Source of the DNA: CAZTTG01 sp964615935
GTDB taxonomy: Bacteria; Planctomycetota; UBA1135; GCA-002686595
Assembly: GCA_964615935.1 (NCBI GenBank)
Contig: CAZTTG010000032.1
Coordinates: 1 to 60,788, forward strand
Direction: 5' to 3'
DNA: 60,788 nt
In this document: piece by piece, positions 35,601-43,850 of the stretch
Layout of the letters: the number at the start of each line of letters is the position of its first letter
How positions within the stretch are numbered: the first letter of the stretch is position 1
Made by a program: the position numbers and the translations under genes
Notes under the pieces: generated by a model
Told to the model about the DNA's origin: nothing
The model's database searches: none
What the model saw: only the letters and a program-made list of their open reading frames with translations

Positions 35601-36821
35601 CGCCCCGGGCGCCAGGCCGCCCTCCAGGATCTCGTCCCAGCCCACCAGCCGCCGGCCCCTCTCCGTCAGGAAGGCGTCGATCCGCCGCGTGAACCAGGCC
35701 TGCAGCCCGGCCTCGTCCTCCACGCCCAGCTCGGCGATCATCCGCTGGATCTCCTCGCTGGCCTCCCACTGGGTCTTGACCGCCTCGTCGCCGCCGATGT
35801 GGATCCAGGTGCCGGGGAAGAGCTCCATCACCTCGCTCAGCACGTCCTCGCAGAACGCGATCGTCTCGGGCCGCGGGGCCAGGATGTCCGGGCTGACGCC
35901 CCAGCGGGTCCAGGGGCGGATGCCCTCCTGCGAGTCGGGGAACACCCCGAGCTCCGGATAGGCGGAGATCGCCGCGCGCGCGTGACCGGGCATCTCGATC
36001 TCCGGCACGAGGGTCACGTGGCGCTCGGCGGCGAAGCTCACGATCTCGCGGACGTCCTCCTGCGAGTAGAAGCCGCCGTGGCGCACCCCGTCGTAGCGCG
36101 CGGGATCCTCGCGGGCGTGGCCGATCAGGGTCTGGTCGCGCCACGCACCGACCTCGGTCAGTCGGGGCCACTTGCGGATCTCGATGCGCCAGCCCTGGTC
36201 GTCGGTCAGGTGGAGCTGCAGGCGGTTGAGCTTGTGCAGCGCCATGGCGTCGATGAAGCGCAGGAGCTCTGGCTTGGGGATGAAGTGCCGGGCGGGATCC
36301 AGGAGCAGGCCCCGCCAGGCGAGGCGCGGGAAGTCGACGATCTCGACGCAGGGCAGGGCCCAGCCGCCCTCCGCGGCGCACACCCCGGCGAAGGCCTCCG
36401 GGGGCAGGAGCTGGCGCAGGGTCTGGATGCCGTAGAACAGGCCGGCGCGGGTCGCCGCCCGCAGGTGCACGCGCTGCTCCCCGACGTCGAGGAGGTAACC
36501 CTCCTCCCCCACCCTCGTCGCCAGCCCGGCGTCCAGCGCGAGCTCGAAGGCCGCCCCTTCGCCGGCCGCCCCGGCGAGGAGCCGCGGCGAGTCGCCGAGG
36601 GCGGGCTCCAGGAAGCCCATGAGCATCCGGGCCTCGGGGAAGGCCTCCTCGGAGGCGAAGAAGGGCGTGCCGGGGCGGATGCGGAAGCTGCCTGCGCCCC
36701 GCGCGAGCGAGACCGGCTCGGGGATGATCTGGGGCATGGTGGCCTCGACGCTGGCGATGGAAGCTTGCGCGCCGGCCAGGGCCAGCGCGGCCTGCACGAG
36801 GATGAGCGCGGGTCGGATCAT
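32634..36821 (-). CDS. GH20 - GH89 - CBM32 fused hexosaminidase
   Basis: 1395 aa. A signal peptide is followed by a GH20 beta-N-acetylhexosaminidase: N-terminal domain to ~150, barrel to ~590, with the catalytic pair D345-E346 in HIGGDEAVK. Then comes a GH89 alpha-N-acetylglucosaminidase like human NAGLU (~590-1250): NYCCFGYSLPFWDYGQWE, DWMALHGINAPLSVTGQEAVW, LQGFTGHVP, DTFIEM (Glu837), LFCESSPMW (Glu907), WLWCNVQSFGGN. The last ~130 residues are an F5/8 discoidin CBM32 (YWATDVGVHPEAWWQVDL, FLRVTLTHNSANTGRH). It would remove both beta- and alpha-linked GlcNAc from the ends of glycans outside the cell. ATG 36819-36821 has GAGAGG at 7 nt. Divergent from the glycosidase at 36860. Confidence 0.92.
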   Translation of the reverse strand: MIRPALILVQAALALAGAQASIASVEATMPQIIPEPVSLARGAGSFRIRPGTPFFASEEAFPEARMLMGFLEPALGDSPRLLAGAAGEGAAFELALDAGLATRVGEEGYLLDVGEQRVHLRAATRAGLFYGIQTLRQLLPPEAFAGVCAAEGGWALPCVEIVDFPRLAWRGLLLDPARHFIPKPELLRFIDAMALHKLNRLQLHLTDDQGWRIEIRKWPRLTEVGAWRDQTLIGHAREDPARYDGVRHGGFYSQEDVREIVSFAAERHVTLVPEIEMPGHARAAISAYPELGVFPDSQEGIRPWTRWGVSPDILAPRPETIAFCEDVLSEVMELFPGTWIHIGGDEAVKTQWEASEEIQRMIAELGVEDEAGLQAWFTRRIDAFLTERGRRLVGWDEILEGGLAPGAVVMSWRGERGGIAAARAGHDAIMAPTSHTYLDYYQGPRETEPLAIGGFVPLEKVYRWEPVPETLSAEEAERVLGGQGQLWSEYIPDAGHLQYMAFPRACALAEVLWSPRGHRSWDFFLLRLERHLERLEAAGLRFRSLDRVPERWEGREDADAPRAARALVDRLLPGRGDAFRFEVISPAAGRDVFEVESAGDGIAIRGNTALSMAAGLGWYLKHRCLCQVSWCGSQLDLPDPLPPVEPKVRRTSWARYRYFLNYCCFGYSLPFWDYGQWEELIDWMALHGINAPLSVTGQEAVWRAVCERLGMGEEEVREFLAGPPYLPFQWMGCLDGWGGPLPADWIDRHEELGRRILERQRELGMTPVLQGFTGHVPAAVARLHPEAKLHRIRWIEWETHLLDPLDPLFPRIARTYMEEQTSRFGNDHLFAADTFIEMRPPSGEPEDLARLARAIYDGMAAVDPQAVWVLQGWIFLNQRSFWTPPRREAFLGAAPEDRLLLLDLFCESSPMWRETEAFCGRPWLWCNVQSFGGNTRLGGALTRNDAQLFAARSDPDGGRLAGVGFVNEALDVNPAVFDLLYEAAWRDEPVDVERWLVAHARSRYGRAQEEAERAWQILGEVVYGAPQRHRSAIEAIPRPEPIPGAPYGRGRLARAWRLLLEARGDLGEVDAYRFDLVNVARQVLSNHAAVLQAEMSKALGAGDPEAFERASGRFLQLVRDLDELVGTRRELLLGRWIADARRWGATEAERDRLEWNARRVLTAWGEGSAIDDYASKEWSGLLTGYYLERWQRFVEAAGRSLERGDAFDRGAFVRELREWMLAWSEGREGYPSEPSGDSLVVAQRLWEEYGHEFRPDAQSLTTDRPVTCSHALPAYPAHLANDGWRGDTHSYWATDVGVHPEAWWQVDLEEPTAVGRVVVVGYFGDERCYGFTVEVSLDGEVWEVVADRRENREPSTAEGYEVLFEPRGVRFLRVTLTHNSANTGRHLVEVMAFGR

Positions 36822-36837
36822 GGCGGCACCTCTCGCC

Positions 36838-36851
36838 GTACGGTAGCGTAC
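36838..36851. promoter_or_regulatory. Inverted repeat in a 38-bp divergent intergenic space
   Basis: GTACG-N4-CGTAC is centred between the divergent starts at 36821 and 36860. The gap is too short for two full promoters, so the genes may share a control site or have promoters inside each other's coding start. Confidence 0.3.
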
Positions 36852-36859
36852 CCCGCGCC

Positions 36860-39433
36860 ATGGACCCAACCCGGGCCTCGAAGCTGCCGTCGCTCACCCG
36901 CGAGCTCGACGCCGCCTCGTCCGAGCGCTACGCCGAGGTGAGCGGTCGGCGCGCCGCGCTCCTGGGCAGCGAGAGCGGGGTGTTCGAGTGCTGGCTGTGG
37001 CCCATCAAGGTCGCGCACGACATCCACGTCTCCCTGCGCTTCGAGGACGGGCTCGAGTGGGTCCCCTCCCGTGAGCCCTCCGGGACCATCGAGGTGCGGC
37101 CCGATCGCGTCGAGCTCCGCTGGAGCCACCCACGCGTCGAGCTGCGGCAGACGCTCTTCGCCTCGGAGCCCGCGCGGGTGGTGATCCTGCTCTTCGAGCT
37201 CGAGATCGAGGAGCCGGTCGTGCTCACCGTCCACCTCGTGCCCGACTTCCGACCGATGTGGCCGGCGGGCATGGGCGGACAGATCGCCCGGCGCGACGAG
37301 AAGAGCGGGGCCCTGCTCCTGACCGAGGAGCTGGGCCGCTTCGCCGCGCTCGTCGGCTGCCACGAGGCCGAGCCGCCCGAGCAGGTCGGCGACCACGCCC
37401 TGCCCCGCGATCCCGTGGCGATCCGCATCCCGATCAGCCCGGCCCGCGCGGCGCAGGGATCCGTGCCCTTCGCCATCGCGGGCGCCGAGGTCGAGCCCGA
37501 GCCCCTGTCCGAGGAGGCGCGCCGGGGACGTGCGAACGCCTCCCTGGGCCTCTCGCGCTGCGAGCCCGTGGTGGAGGCCGCCCGCGATCTCTGGTGGAGC
37601 GCGCTGCGCGAGTGGCCGGACGGGCAGGAGAGGCTCGAGCGGCGCTGGAGCAGCTTCCTGGAGCGCACCACGGACATCGAGACCCCCGATCCCCTGGTGA
37701 ACGACGCGTTCCTCTGGGGTCGCATCGCGATCGAGAAGTCCTGGGTCGAGATCGACGGCCTGGGTCGCGGGCTGGTCGCCGGCCTGGGGCCAAGCGGGAG
37801 CGGCGAGCGGCCCGGCTTCGGCTGGTTCTTCGACGGCGACGCCATGGTGGGCTCGCGAGCCATGTGCGCCTACGGCGACTTCGCGGGGGCGCGGAGCGTG
37901 CTCGAATTCGCCGCCTCGCACCAGCGCGAGGACGGCAAGATGATGCACGAGCTGGCGCTCTCGGCGGGGCTGTGCGACTGGCTCGAAGACTACCCCTACG
38001 CCTGGTACAAGGCCAACAACACGCCGGGCTTCATGGTCGATCTAGACCACTACCTGCGGGCTTCGGGTGATACCTGGCTCGAGACGAACCTCTACGAGTC
38101 CTTCGCCAGGGCCTTCACCTGGTGCGTGGGCTGCGGGGACGAGCGGCTCCTGCTGGACAACCGCAAGGCCGGCCTGGCCGCGGTCGAGGCCGGTCCGCTG
38201 GTCGGCTCGGTCCGCACCGAGATCTTCCTGCAGGGCATCTGGATGAGCGCGCTCTCCGCCTGGGATCACTCCAGCGCTCGGGCACGAGAGCTCGAGCCCG
38301 GGTTCGAGGAGGACGGGGCACCGAGGGACTCGTTGCTGGAGCGGGTGTCCCCCGCCTTCGAGACCTACTGGTGCGAGGAGCGCGGCCACTACGGCTTCGC
38401 CGAGCTCGAGGACGGCGGCCGCTGCGACGACCTCACCGCCTACGCCGCCCTGCCCATCTCGCGCGGCTTCGGCGAGCCCGGGCGCGCCCTCCGCTGCGAG
38501 CGCGCCTTCAACCGCCCGGACCTGGCCGCCGACTGGGGCGCGCGCATGTTCGCCGAGAGCTCGCCCATCTACGACCCGGGCCACTACAACACGGGCAGCG
38601 TCTTCCCCTACCTGACGGGCTTCGCCGTGCTGGCGCTCTACCGCCACGGCCTCCTGGACGCCGCCTGGCAGATGCTCGCCTCGCAGGTGCGGCTCACGGG
38701 CTTTTCCGGGCTGGGCTTCGTGCCCGAGCACCTGCGCGGCGACCGCGCCGAGGCGCCGCCGCGGGGCGTCCCCCACCAGGTGTTCTCCTCCGCGGCCGTG
38801 ATCCAGGGGATCGCCTACGGGCTGATCGGCATCCACCCGGACGCCCCCGTGAGGAGCCTGGTCTGGCGGCCGGCGCCCCCCGCCTCGTGGGACGGCTTCG
38901 CGGTCCGGGACCTGCGCCTGGGCGACCACAGGATGGACCTCCGGTACATCGTCGAGCCGGCGGGCGATGCGACCCGGATCCGGATGTCCGCCATCCTGAA
39001 GCGGGGCGAGCCCTTCGAGCTCTGCTGCCAGCCCTGGCTGCCTCCCCTCTCGGAGGTCCTCGAAGGACCGCCGGCCCGGCCCTGCGGCGCCTCGCTGCGG
39101 GTCGAGCACCCCCCCATCGCCGTGACCGATCGGACCGAGGTCTCCTTCGCCGTCCGACGCGGCCCCACCCTGGAGGTCGAGCCGCGCCCGCTCGAGCCGG
39201 GCGCCCCCAGCCGCGAGCCGCGCATCGTCGGCCCCTGGACCGAGGGCCAGGAGGCCCTCTGGGAGATCTGGGGACGCGCCGGCGAGACCGCGCGCCTGCG
39301 ACTGCGGTCGGATCGGGCCTGCGCCTTCGAGGGCGCGCGCGTCGAGGACCAGCACCTGCTCGTCGACCTGCCGCCGGATCGCGAGGGCGCCTTCACGCAC
39401 CGCGTGGTGCGCGCGCGCCTCGAGGGGAGCTGA
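36860..39433 (+). CDS. Six-hairpin glycosidase family protein
   Basis: 857 aa without a signal peptide. An N-terminal beta-sandwich (~1-250) precedes an (alpha/alpha)6 barrel (~270-690), as in glucoamylase, debranching and related GH enzymes. GFGWFFDGDAMVGSRAMCAYGDFAGAR and ASHQREDGKMMHE correspond to the conserved barrel segments that bind the sugar; later YDPGHYNTGSVFPYLTGF and GLGFVPEHL. A C-terminal beta domain ends the protein. The exact GH family cannot be fixed by eye. It is probably cytosolic and may process oligosaccharides imported after the GH20-GH89 enzyme has acted. Start is the first ATG of the divergent gap. Confidence 0.82.
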   Translation: MDPTRASKLPSLTRELDAASSERYAEVSGRRAALLGSESGVFECWLWPIKVAHDIHVSLRFEDGLEWVPSREPSGTIEVRPDRVELRWSHPRVELRQTLFASEPARVVILLFELEIEEPVVLTVHLVPDFRPMWPAGMGGQIARRDEKSGALLLTEELGRFAALVGCHEAEPPEQVGDHALPRDPVAIRIPISPARAAQGSVPFAIAGAEVEPEPLSEEARRGRANASLGLSRCEPVVEAARDLWWSALREWPDGQERLERRWSSFLERTTDIETPDPLVNDAFLWGRIAIEKSWVEIDGLGRGLVAGLGPSGSGERPGFGWFFDGDAMVGSRAMCAYGDFAGARSVLEFAASHQREDGKMMHELALSAGLCDWLEDYPYAWYKANNTPGFMVDLDHYLRASGDTWLETNLYESFARAFTWCVGCGDERLLLDNRKAGLAAVEAGPLVGSVRTEIFLQGIWMSALSAWDHSSARARELEPGFEEDGAPRDSLLERVSPAFETYWCEERGHYGFAELEDGGRCDDLTAYAALPISRGFGEPGRALRCERAFNRPDLAADWGARMFAESSPIYDPGHYNTGSVFPYLTGFAVLALYRHGLLDAAWQMLASQVRLTGFSGLGFVPEHLRGDRAEAPPRGVPHQVFSSAAVIQGIAYGLIGIHPDAPVRSLVWRPAPPASWDGFAVRDLRLGDHRMDLRYIVEPAGDATRIRMSAILKRGEPFELCCQPWLPPLSEVLEGPPARPCGASLRVEHPPIAVTDRTEVSFAVRRGPTLEVEPRPLEPGAPSREPRIVGPWTEGQEALWEIWGRAGETARLRLRSDRACAFEGARVEDQHLLVDLPPDREGAFTHRVVRARLEGS

Positions 39434-39451
39434 GCGGCCCGGGCGCGGCGC

Positions 39452-41791
39452 TCAGCGAAAGCGCTCGCACCACGGGCAGGCGCAGTCCGCGTCGAAGAGC
39501 ACGCGCTCGCTCCAGTCGTCCTCGATCTGGTCGGCGTAGCCCAGCTCGGCCAGCGCCCGCGCCATCTCCGGATCCAGGTCCCCGCGGCTCGCCCAGCCCA
39601 GGTCCTGGGCCCGGCCCAGCCAGCGTACCAGCAGGGTGCGCAGCTCCCCCGCACGGCCGGGCTGCGAGTCCACCAGGTCGCGCTCGCAGCCGGGGTCGGC
39701 GGCGAGGTCGAAGAGCTCGACCTGGTGCAGCTCCCGCGCGCCGCGGCCGCTCTCCCGCTGGTGGGCGACGAGGTGGAGGATGAGGTGCCAGCCCTGCGCG
39801 TTCACGGAGACCGACTGGCGCCCGCCGGCCAGGCCGAAGCGCGGGCGGCCCCCCCCCGAGGCCAGCAGGTCGCGCCCCGGAAAGTCCGAGGCGGAGAGCC
39901 CCGCCAGCTCGAGCAGGGTCCGGCCCAGGTCGATGAGCCGCACGGGCGCGGCCTCCCGACGCCCGGCCGGCGCGCCGGGCCAAGCCAGGATCAGCGGAAC
40001 GTGCAGGGTGTCGGGGTACAGGTCGTGGTGCGACCACCAGATGTCGTGCTGTCCCAGGCACTCGCCGTGGTCGGCGGTGACCGCGATCACGGCCGAGGCC
40101 AGGCGGGGGTGGAGCAGGGCGCGGCCGAGCTCCTCGTCCAGGTAGCCCACCTCGCCCCGATAGAGGGCGCGCAGGTACTCCGGGTCGCGCACGCCCTCGC
40201 CCCAGGGCGGAACGCGCATGCCGGTCACCTCCGGTCCGGGCAGGGAGGGATCGGCGGGATCCGCGCCCGCCGGCCAGCAGCGGCGATCCCAGGGCGGGGG
40301 CGGGTCGTAGGGTCCGTGGGCGTCGAACAGGTGCACCCACAGGAACAGCGCCCGGCCCTCCGCCTCGGGCAGCCAGCGCCGGACGTCGGCCAGCGCCCCG
40401 GGGGCCCGGCGCTGGCCGTCGGGGGAGCTCAGGCGATCGAAGCCCTGCCCGAGCCGGGACTGCTGGTGCGCGAGGAGGTTGACGCTGGTGGCCGCGAAGC
40501 AGAGGTAGCCGGCCTCGCGGAAGGCCTCCGCCAGGGTGGGAGCCCGCGCGGCGAGGGCCGTGGCGTTGTCGGCCACCCCGGTGTCGCGCGGGTGGGTGCC
40601 GGTCATGAGCGCGGCGTGGGAGGGCACCGTGATGTTGGAGGCGGCGTAGCAGTCCTCGAAGAGGAGGCCGCGCCGCGCCAGGGCGTCGAGGACCGGCGTG
40701 GTCACGCCCTCCCCGGAGATCGCGGCCGCGCCCAGGTGGTCGGCCCGGTGCGTGTCCGAGATCACCAGCACCACGGTCGGGGGATCCGGTTCGGGCACGT
40801 AGACCACCGGATCGCCGACCGCGCAGGGGACCTCGCCGGCTCCCTCGGCCACGACCGCGAAGGAGAGCTCGACCCGGCTCCCGGCCAGCTCGTCCAGGTC
40901 GAGGTCCTCGAAGGCCCAGCGGTCGAAGGCGGCGTCGGGGCCGGTCAGGGGATAGGCCCGCCGGCGATCGCCGATCGACACCTCCAGGCGCGCGTTCGCG
41001 TTCTCGCCGTAGCGCTCGGAGGAGGCGCCGTGGGAGAAGGCCAGCCGCGCGCCGCGGGGGACCTCGAAGGGCAGCGAGCGGAGCCCGTGGCGGCGCGACA
41101 CGCCGCGAGCGCGGCGGGACTCCTCCCCCAGGGCGAGGAGCTGCCCCTGGCCCCCCGACGCCCAGCCCGCTCCGCCGATGCGCCGGATCCAGTGCGCCGT
41201 CGGCCCCCACTCGAGCCGCAGCCCCTCCAGGCGGAAGGGGCGCTGCACCTCGCCCTTGATGACGAGGTGGAGCGCGTCGACCGGCTCCCCTCCCTCGGGC
41301 GCCCGGGGCAGGATCACGGCGACCTCCTGCGGGACGCCGCCGGTGAGACGCACCTCGGTCACCGGCTCGACGATGCGGCGCTCGCCGATCCAGGGGACCG
41401 CCCGCACCTGCAGCGAGGCGGCTTCCTCCGCGGAGAGCTCCAGGCGCAGCGCCCGGTGGAGCTCCAGATCGAGCGGCCCCGGCAGCACCAGCCGGACCGC
41501 GTCCTCGCTCGAGAGGAGCAGGCCGCCCGCCCCGTCGGGCTCGGCCCGGCCGCCGTCGAGGGACCAGCCCGCTCCCGGGGAGAGGTCGATCGACCGCCCG
41601 CTCTCCCCCCCGGAGCCCGGAAGGGGGTGAAGCTGCGGCCGCAGCGGGACGCTGGCCGGCGGAGACAGCGCGGCCGGCGCGCCCCCGCCGCCCCCTTCGC
41701 AGGCGCCGAGGGCCAGGAGCGCGATGGCCGCGCCGGCGCCGCGGAGCGCGCCACCGCGCGGCGCTCTCGAGCGTTCGGTTCCGCTGGGCAT
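39452..41791 (-). CDS. Sulfatase-fold lipoprotein with Thr-type motif
   Basis: 779 aa. Lipobox ALGAC near residue 30, then ~320 residues of beta-sandwich (two jelly-roll-like parts), then the sulfatase fold: VISDTHRADHLG, nucleophile region T388-V-P-S-H, VHLFDAHGPYDPPPPW, VTADHGECLGQHDIWWSHHD. Thr replaces Cys and His replaces Arg of the sulfatase motif. Thr at this place is the nucleophile of phosphodiesterases and phosphoglycerol transferases in the alkaline phosphatase superfamily, so sulfatase activity is doubtful. The C-terminus carries C-x-C-P-W-C, possibly a metal site. It follows the zincin protease gene after a 124-bp gap with a terminator hairpin. Confidence 0.87.
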   Translation of the reverse strand: MPSGTERSRAPRGGALRGAGAAIALLALGACEGGGGGAPAALSPPASVPLRPQLHPLPGSGGESGRSIDLSPGAGWSLDGGRAEPDGAGGLLLSSEDAVRLVLPGPLDLELHRALRLELSAEEAASLQVRAVPWIGERRIVEPVTEVRLTGGVPQEVAVILPRAPEGGEPVDALHLVIKGEVQRPFRLEGLRLEWGPTAHWIRRIGGAGWASGGQGQLLALGEESRRARGVSRRHGLRSLPFEVPRGARLAFSHGASSERYGENANARLEVSIGDRRRAYPLTGPDAAFDRWAFEDLDLDELAGSRVELSFAVVAEGAGEVPCAVGDPVVYVPEPDPPTVVLVISDTHRADHLGAAAISGEGVTTPVLDALARRGLLFEDCYAASNITVPSHAALMTGTHPRDTGVADNATALAARAPTLAEAFREAGYLCFAATSVNLLAHQQSRLGQGFDRLSSPDGQRRAPGALADVRRWLPEAEGRALFLWVHLFDAHGPYDPPPPWDRRCWPAGADPADPSLPGPEVTGMRVPPWGEGVRDPEYLRALYRGEVGYLDEELGRALLHPRLASAVIAVTADHGECLGQHDIWWSHHDLYPDTLHVPLILAWPGAPAGRREAAPVRLIDLGRTLLELAGLSASDFPGRDLLASGGGRPRFGLAGGRQSVSVNAQGWHLILHLVAHQRESGRGARELHQVELFDLAADPGCERDLVDSQPGRAGELRTLLVRWLGRAQDLGWASRGDLDPEMARALAELGYADQIEDDWSERVLFDADCACPWCERFR

Positions 41792-41862
41792 CGCCGCAGC
41801 ATACCTCGCCGGCCGCCCCCTCCCCAGGGAGCCGGCGCCACCGCGCTCGGAGCGGAAGCAGG

Positions 41863-41897
41863 GCGGGCGCCGCCCCCCGAGCAGGGGCGACGCCCGC
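41863..41897 (-). terminator. GC hairpin after the zincin protease gene
   Basis: 41863-41876 pairs with 41884-41897 (14-bp stem with one C-A mismatch, 7-nt loop), 18 bases after the protease stop. The mismatch sits in the same GCGCCGCC/GGCGACGC context as in the 17451-17481 hairpin. No strong T tract. Confidence 0.5.
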
Positions 41898-41915
41898 GAG
41901 CTTCGCCGGGGCCCG

Positions 41916-43547
41916 TCAGGGACAGACGTCGATGCGCATGGCGTCGGAGAGGGCCACGCCCTGGCCGGACGGGTTGGCGGGATCCCGCTGCCAGAACTGC
42001 GTGTAGACGGTGTCGCCGGCGGCCACCCCGCTCAGGCCGATGAAGTCGTAGTTGGCCATGCCCATGGTGTCGACCTGCACCACCGGGAGCCGCTGGATCG
42101 GCGGGGCGACGTAGAGCACCCCTCCATAGAAGGGCGTGGTGGCTTCGTCATGGCCGAAGAACAGGAGGCCCGGCTTGTTGGGAACCCCGTTGAAGGCGGT
42201 CACCAGGAAGCCGCCGGTGCCGTTGGCCTTGGGCTGGCCGCTCCAGGTCAGGGACAGGGTGAGCCACTGCGAGGTGAGCATGCCCGTGCCGTAGAGCTGC
42301 GGGACCGCGCAGCGCCACGCGGCGACCGTGGGAGCCGCCTCGTCCAGGCCGCGCGCGTTGTGGGCCGAGTTGGAGGCCGGGTGGGCGACGCCCAGGGGGT
42401 AGCCGCCGTAGCTCTTGTAGGGCGTCGAGAAGTACTTGATGCGCGTCCCCGGGGAGTAGGCCATGATCGTGCGCCAGGCGCTGTTGGTGGTGCGCCAGCC
42501 GTAGGAGTAGGCGTAGGCCGGCGTGCCGCCGGCGTTCTGGCGGTCGTGGTGGCAGCCCATGTTGTGGCCCAGCTCGTGGCCGAAGGAGTAGTAGCCCGTG
42601 GCGCAGGTCCGCGAGACCACGCTGAAGGCCGAGCTGGCGAAGCCGGCGCTCGGGTAGCCCATCAGGTAGGCGATCCCGCAGTACTGGGTGCTGTTGACGA
42701 TGATGCAGCACAGGTCGGCGCCGTAGGTGTTGCGCAGGCCGTGCACCTCGTCGTACCAGCCGTCGTTGGTGCTCCGGTAGCGCGTGAGCATGGTGCCGAA
42801 GTCGCTGGTCTCGTTCTGGGCGGTCTCGGCCGTGTGCACCAGGCGGATGCGCATCTGCACGTCGGAGTTGGCGTAGCCCTGGTTGGTCTCGTTGACCGCG
42901 ATGGTGATCAGGTTCTTGATGGCGTTGGTGCCGCCCGCGCCGCTGCGGGCCTGGGGGGAGTACATCACCAGCACGTCGGCGGTCTCGCCGGCGTCGGCGC
43001 CCTCGGGGAGGCCCAGGGGCTCGCCCGGGAGGGCCGAGCGCACGTGCTGGTCCGCGCCGGTCCCGCAGCGCGGGAAGGCGGACTCGTTGATCCGGGCCGC
43101 GTAGTGCTCGCCGTCCGGGGTGGAGCCGACGCGGTAGAGCTCCGAGCCGGTCCGGACGCTGGCCGCCACCGCGCCGGGGCGCCAGACGAAGATCACCGAG
43201 CTCAGGGGGTCGCCGAGGATGCGCCCGGTGAGGACCTGGCCGTCGAGGCCGTCGGGGCGGCTCTCCTCGAAGGTGGCCACGGGCTCGAAGTCCCCGAAGA
43301 GGTTGAGCGTCACGACTCCCCCCCCGGTGCCCGCGAGGTCCTCCAGCAGGCCCTCGCGCACGCCCACGGCGCGCCAGCGGGCCACCGCCGGATCGGCGTC
43401 GAGGTCGAGGTCGACGCCCAGTTCCAGGGGCACGAACAGGCTCTCGGGCTCGGCCGGGGCGGCCCCTCCCTGGGTTGCGGCGGGGGCGGCGAGGAGGGCC
43501 GTCAGGGCCAGGGGCCAGAGCCGGCCGAGGTGGGTGTGGTGGCGCAT
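41916..43547 (-). CDS. Reprolysin-like zinc metalloprotease with shared C-terminal module
   Basis: 543 aa. Signal peptide (MRHHTHLGRLWPLALTALLAAPAATQ), propeptide-like region to ~190, and an M12-type zincin domain. The zinc site H324-E325-L-G-H328-N-M-G331-C-H-H334 fits HExxHxxGxxH, with a Met-turn in TIMAYSP. Residues ~415-543 are the shared module in a reduced form, without the YC pair but with NKPGLLFFGHD, YVAPPIQR, QFWQRDP and VALSDAM. It is a secreted endopeptidase. AAGGA lies 9 nt before the chosen ATG. Divergent from the LytS-type kinase gene, with 303 bp between. Confidence 0.9.
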   Translation of the reverse strand: MRHHTHLGRLWPLALTALLAAPAATQGGAAPAEPESLFVPLELGVDLDLDADPAVARWRAVGVREGLLEDLAGTGGGVVTLNLFGDFEPVATFEESRPDGLDGQVLTGRILGDPLSSVIFVWRPGAVAASVRTGSELYRVGSTPDGEHYAARINESAFPRCGTGADQHVRSALPGEPLGLPEGADAGETADVLVMYSPQARSGAGGTNAIKNLITIAVNETNQGYANSDVQMRIRLVHTAETAQNETSDFGTMLTRYRSTNDGWYDEVHGLRNTYGADLCCIIVNSTQYCGIAYLMGYPSAGFASSAFSVVSRTCATGYYSFGHELGHNMGCHHDRQNAGGTPAYAYSYGWRTTNSAWRTIMAYSPGTRIKYFSTPYKSYGGYPLGVAHPASNSAHNARGLDEAAPTVAAWRCAVPQLYGTGMLTSQWLTLSLTWSGQPKANGTGGFLVTAFNGVPNKPGLLFFGHDEATTPFYGGVLYVAPPIQRLPVVQVDTMGMANYDFIGLSGVAAGDTVYTQFWQRDPANPSGQGVALSDAMRIDVCP

Positions 43548-43850
43548 CGATGCAATCCTTCCGATCGGGGGGTCTCTTCTTCTCGTGGTGTGGGGGGACC
43601 GCCGTCCCGCCCTTCCGAGGCCTGGGCGCGGAGAGGTCCGCAGCATGAAGTGTACGACCCCCGCGGGCCCCGACCGGTTCCATTTCGCCTCCCGATTCGC
43701 CCTCCCTGGCCCCTGGGGGGCCCGACGGCCCGGATCGAGCGGCCCCCGAGGCCGCTCACCGGGGGGGAACGGCCGGTCCCAAGTGCCTGCACGACCGAGG
43801 ATTGCGATCGCCGTGCCGATCCGGATCCGAGCCCTCGCTACACTTCCCCC
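43548..43850. other. 303-bp divergent intergenic region
   Basis: Lies between the starts of the zincin protease (-) and the LytS-type kinase (+), so it must hold both promoters. I see no good -35/-10 pair. TACACT occurs near both starts (43842-43847 on plus and around 43650 on minus) but without a matching -35. Confidence 0.4.

Noticed and set aside
32634..36821. Ala instead of Glu in the GHVP(E)A segment of the GH89 domain, suggesting an inactive enzyme
   Set aside because: I am not certain this Glu of human NAGLU is conserved among bacterial GH89 enzymes, and Glu837 and Glu907 in other catalytic-region motifs are present.
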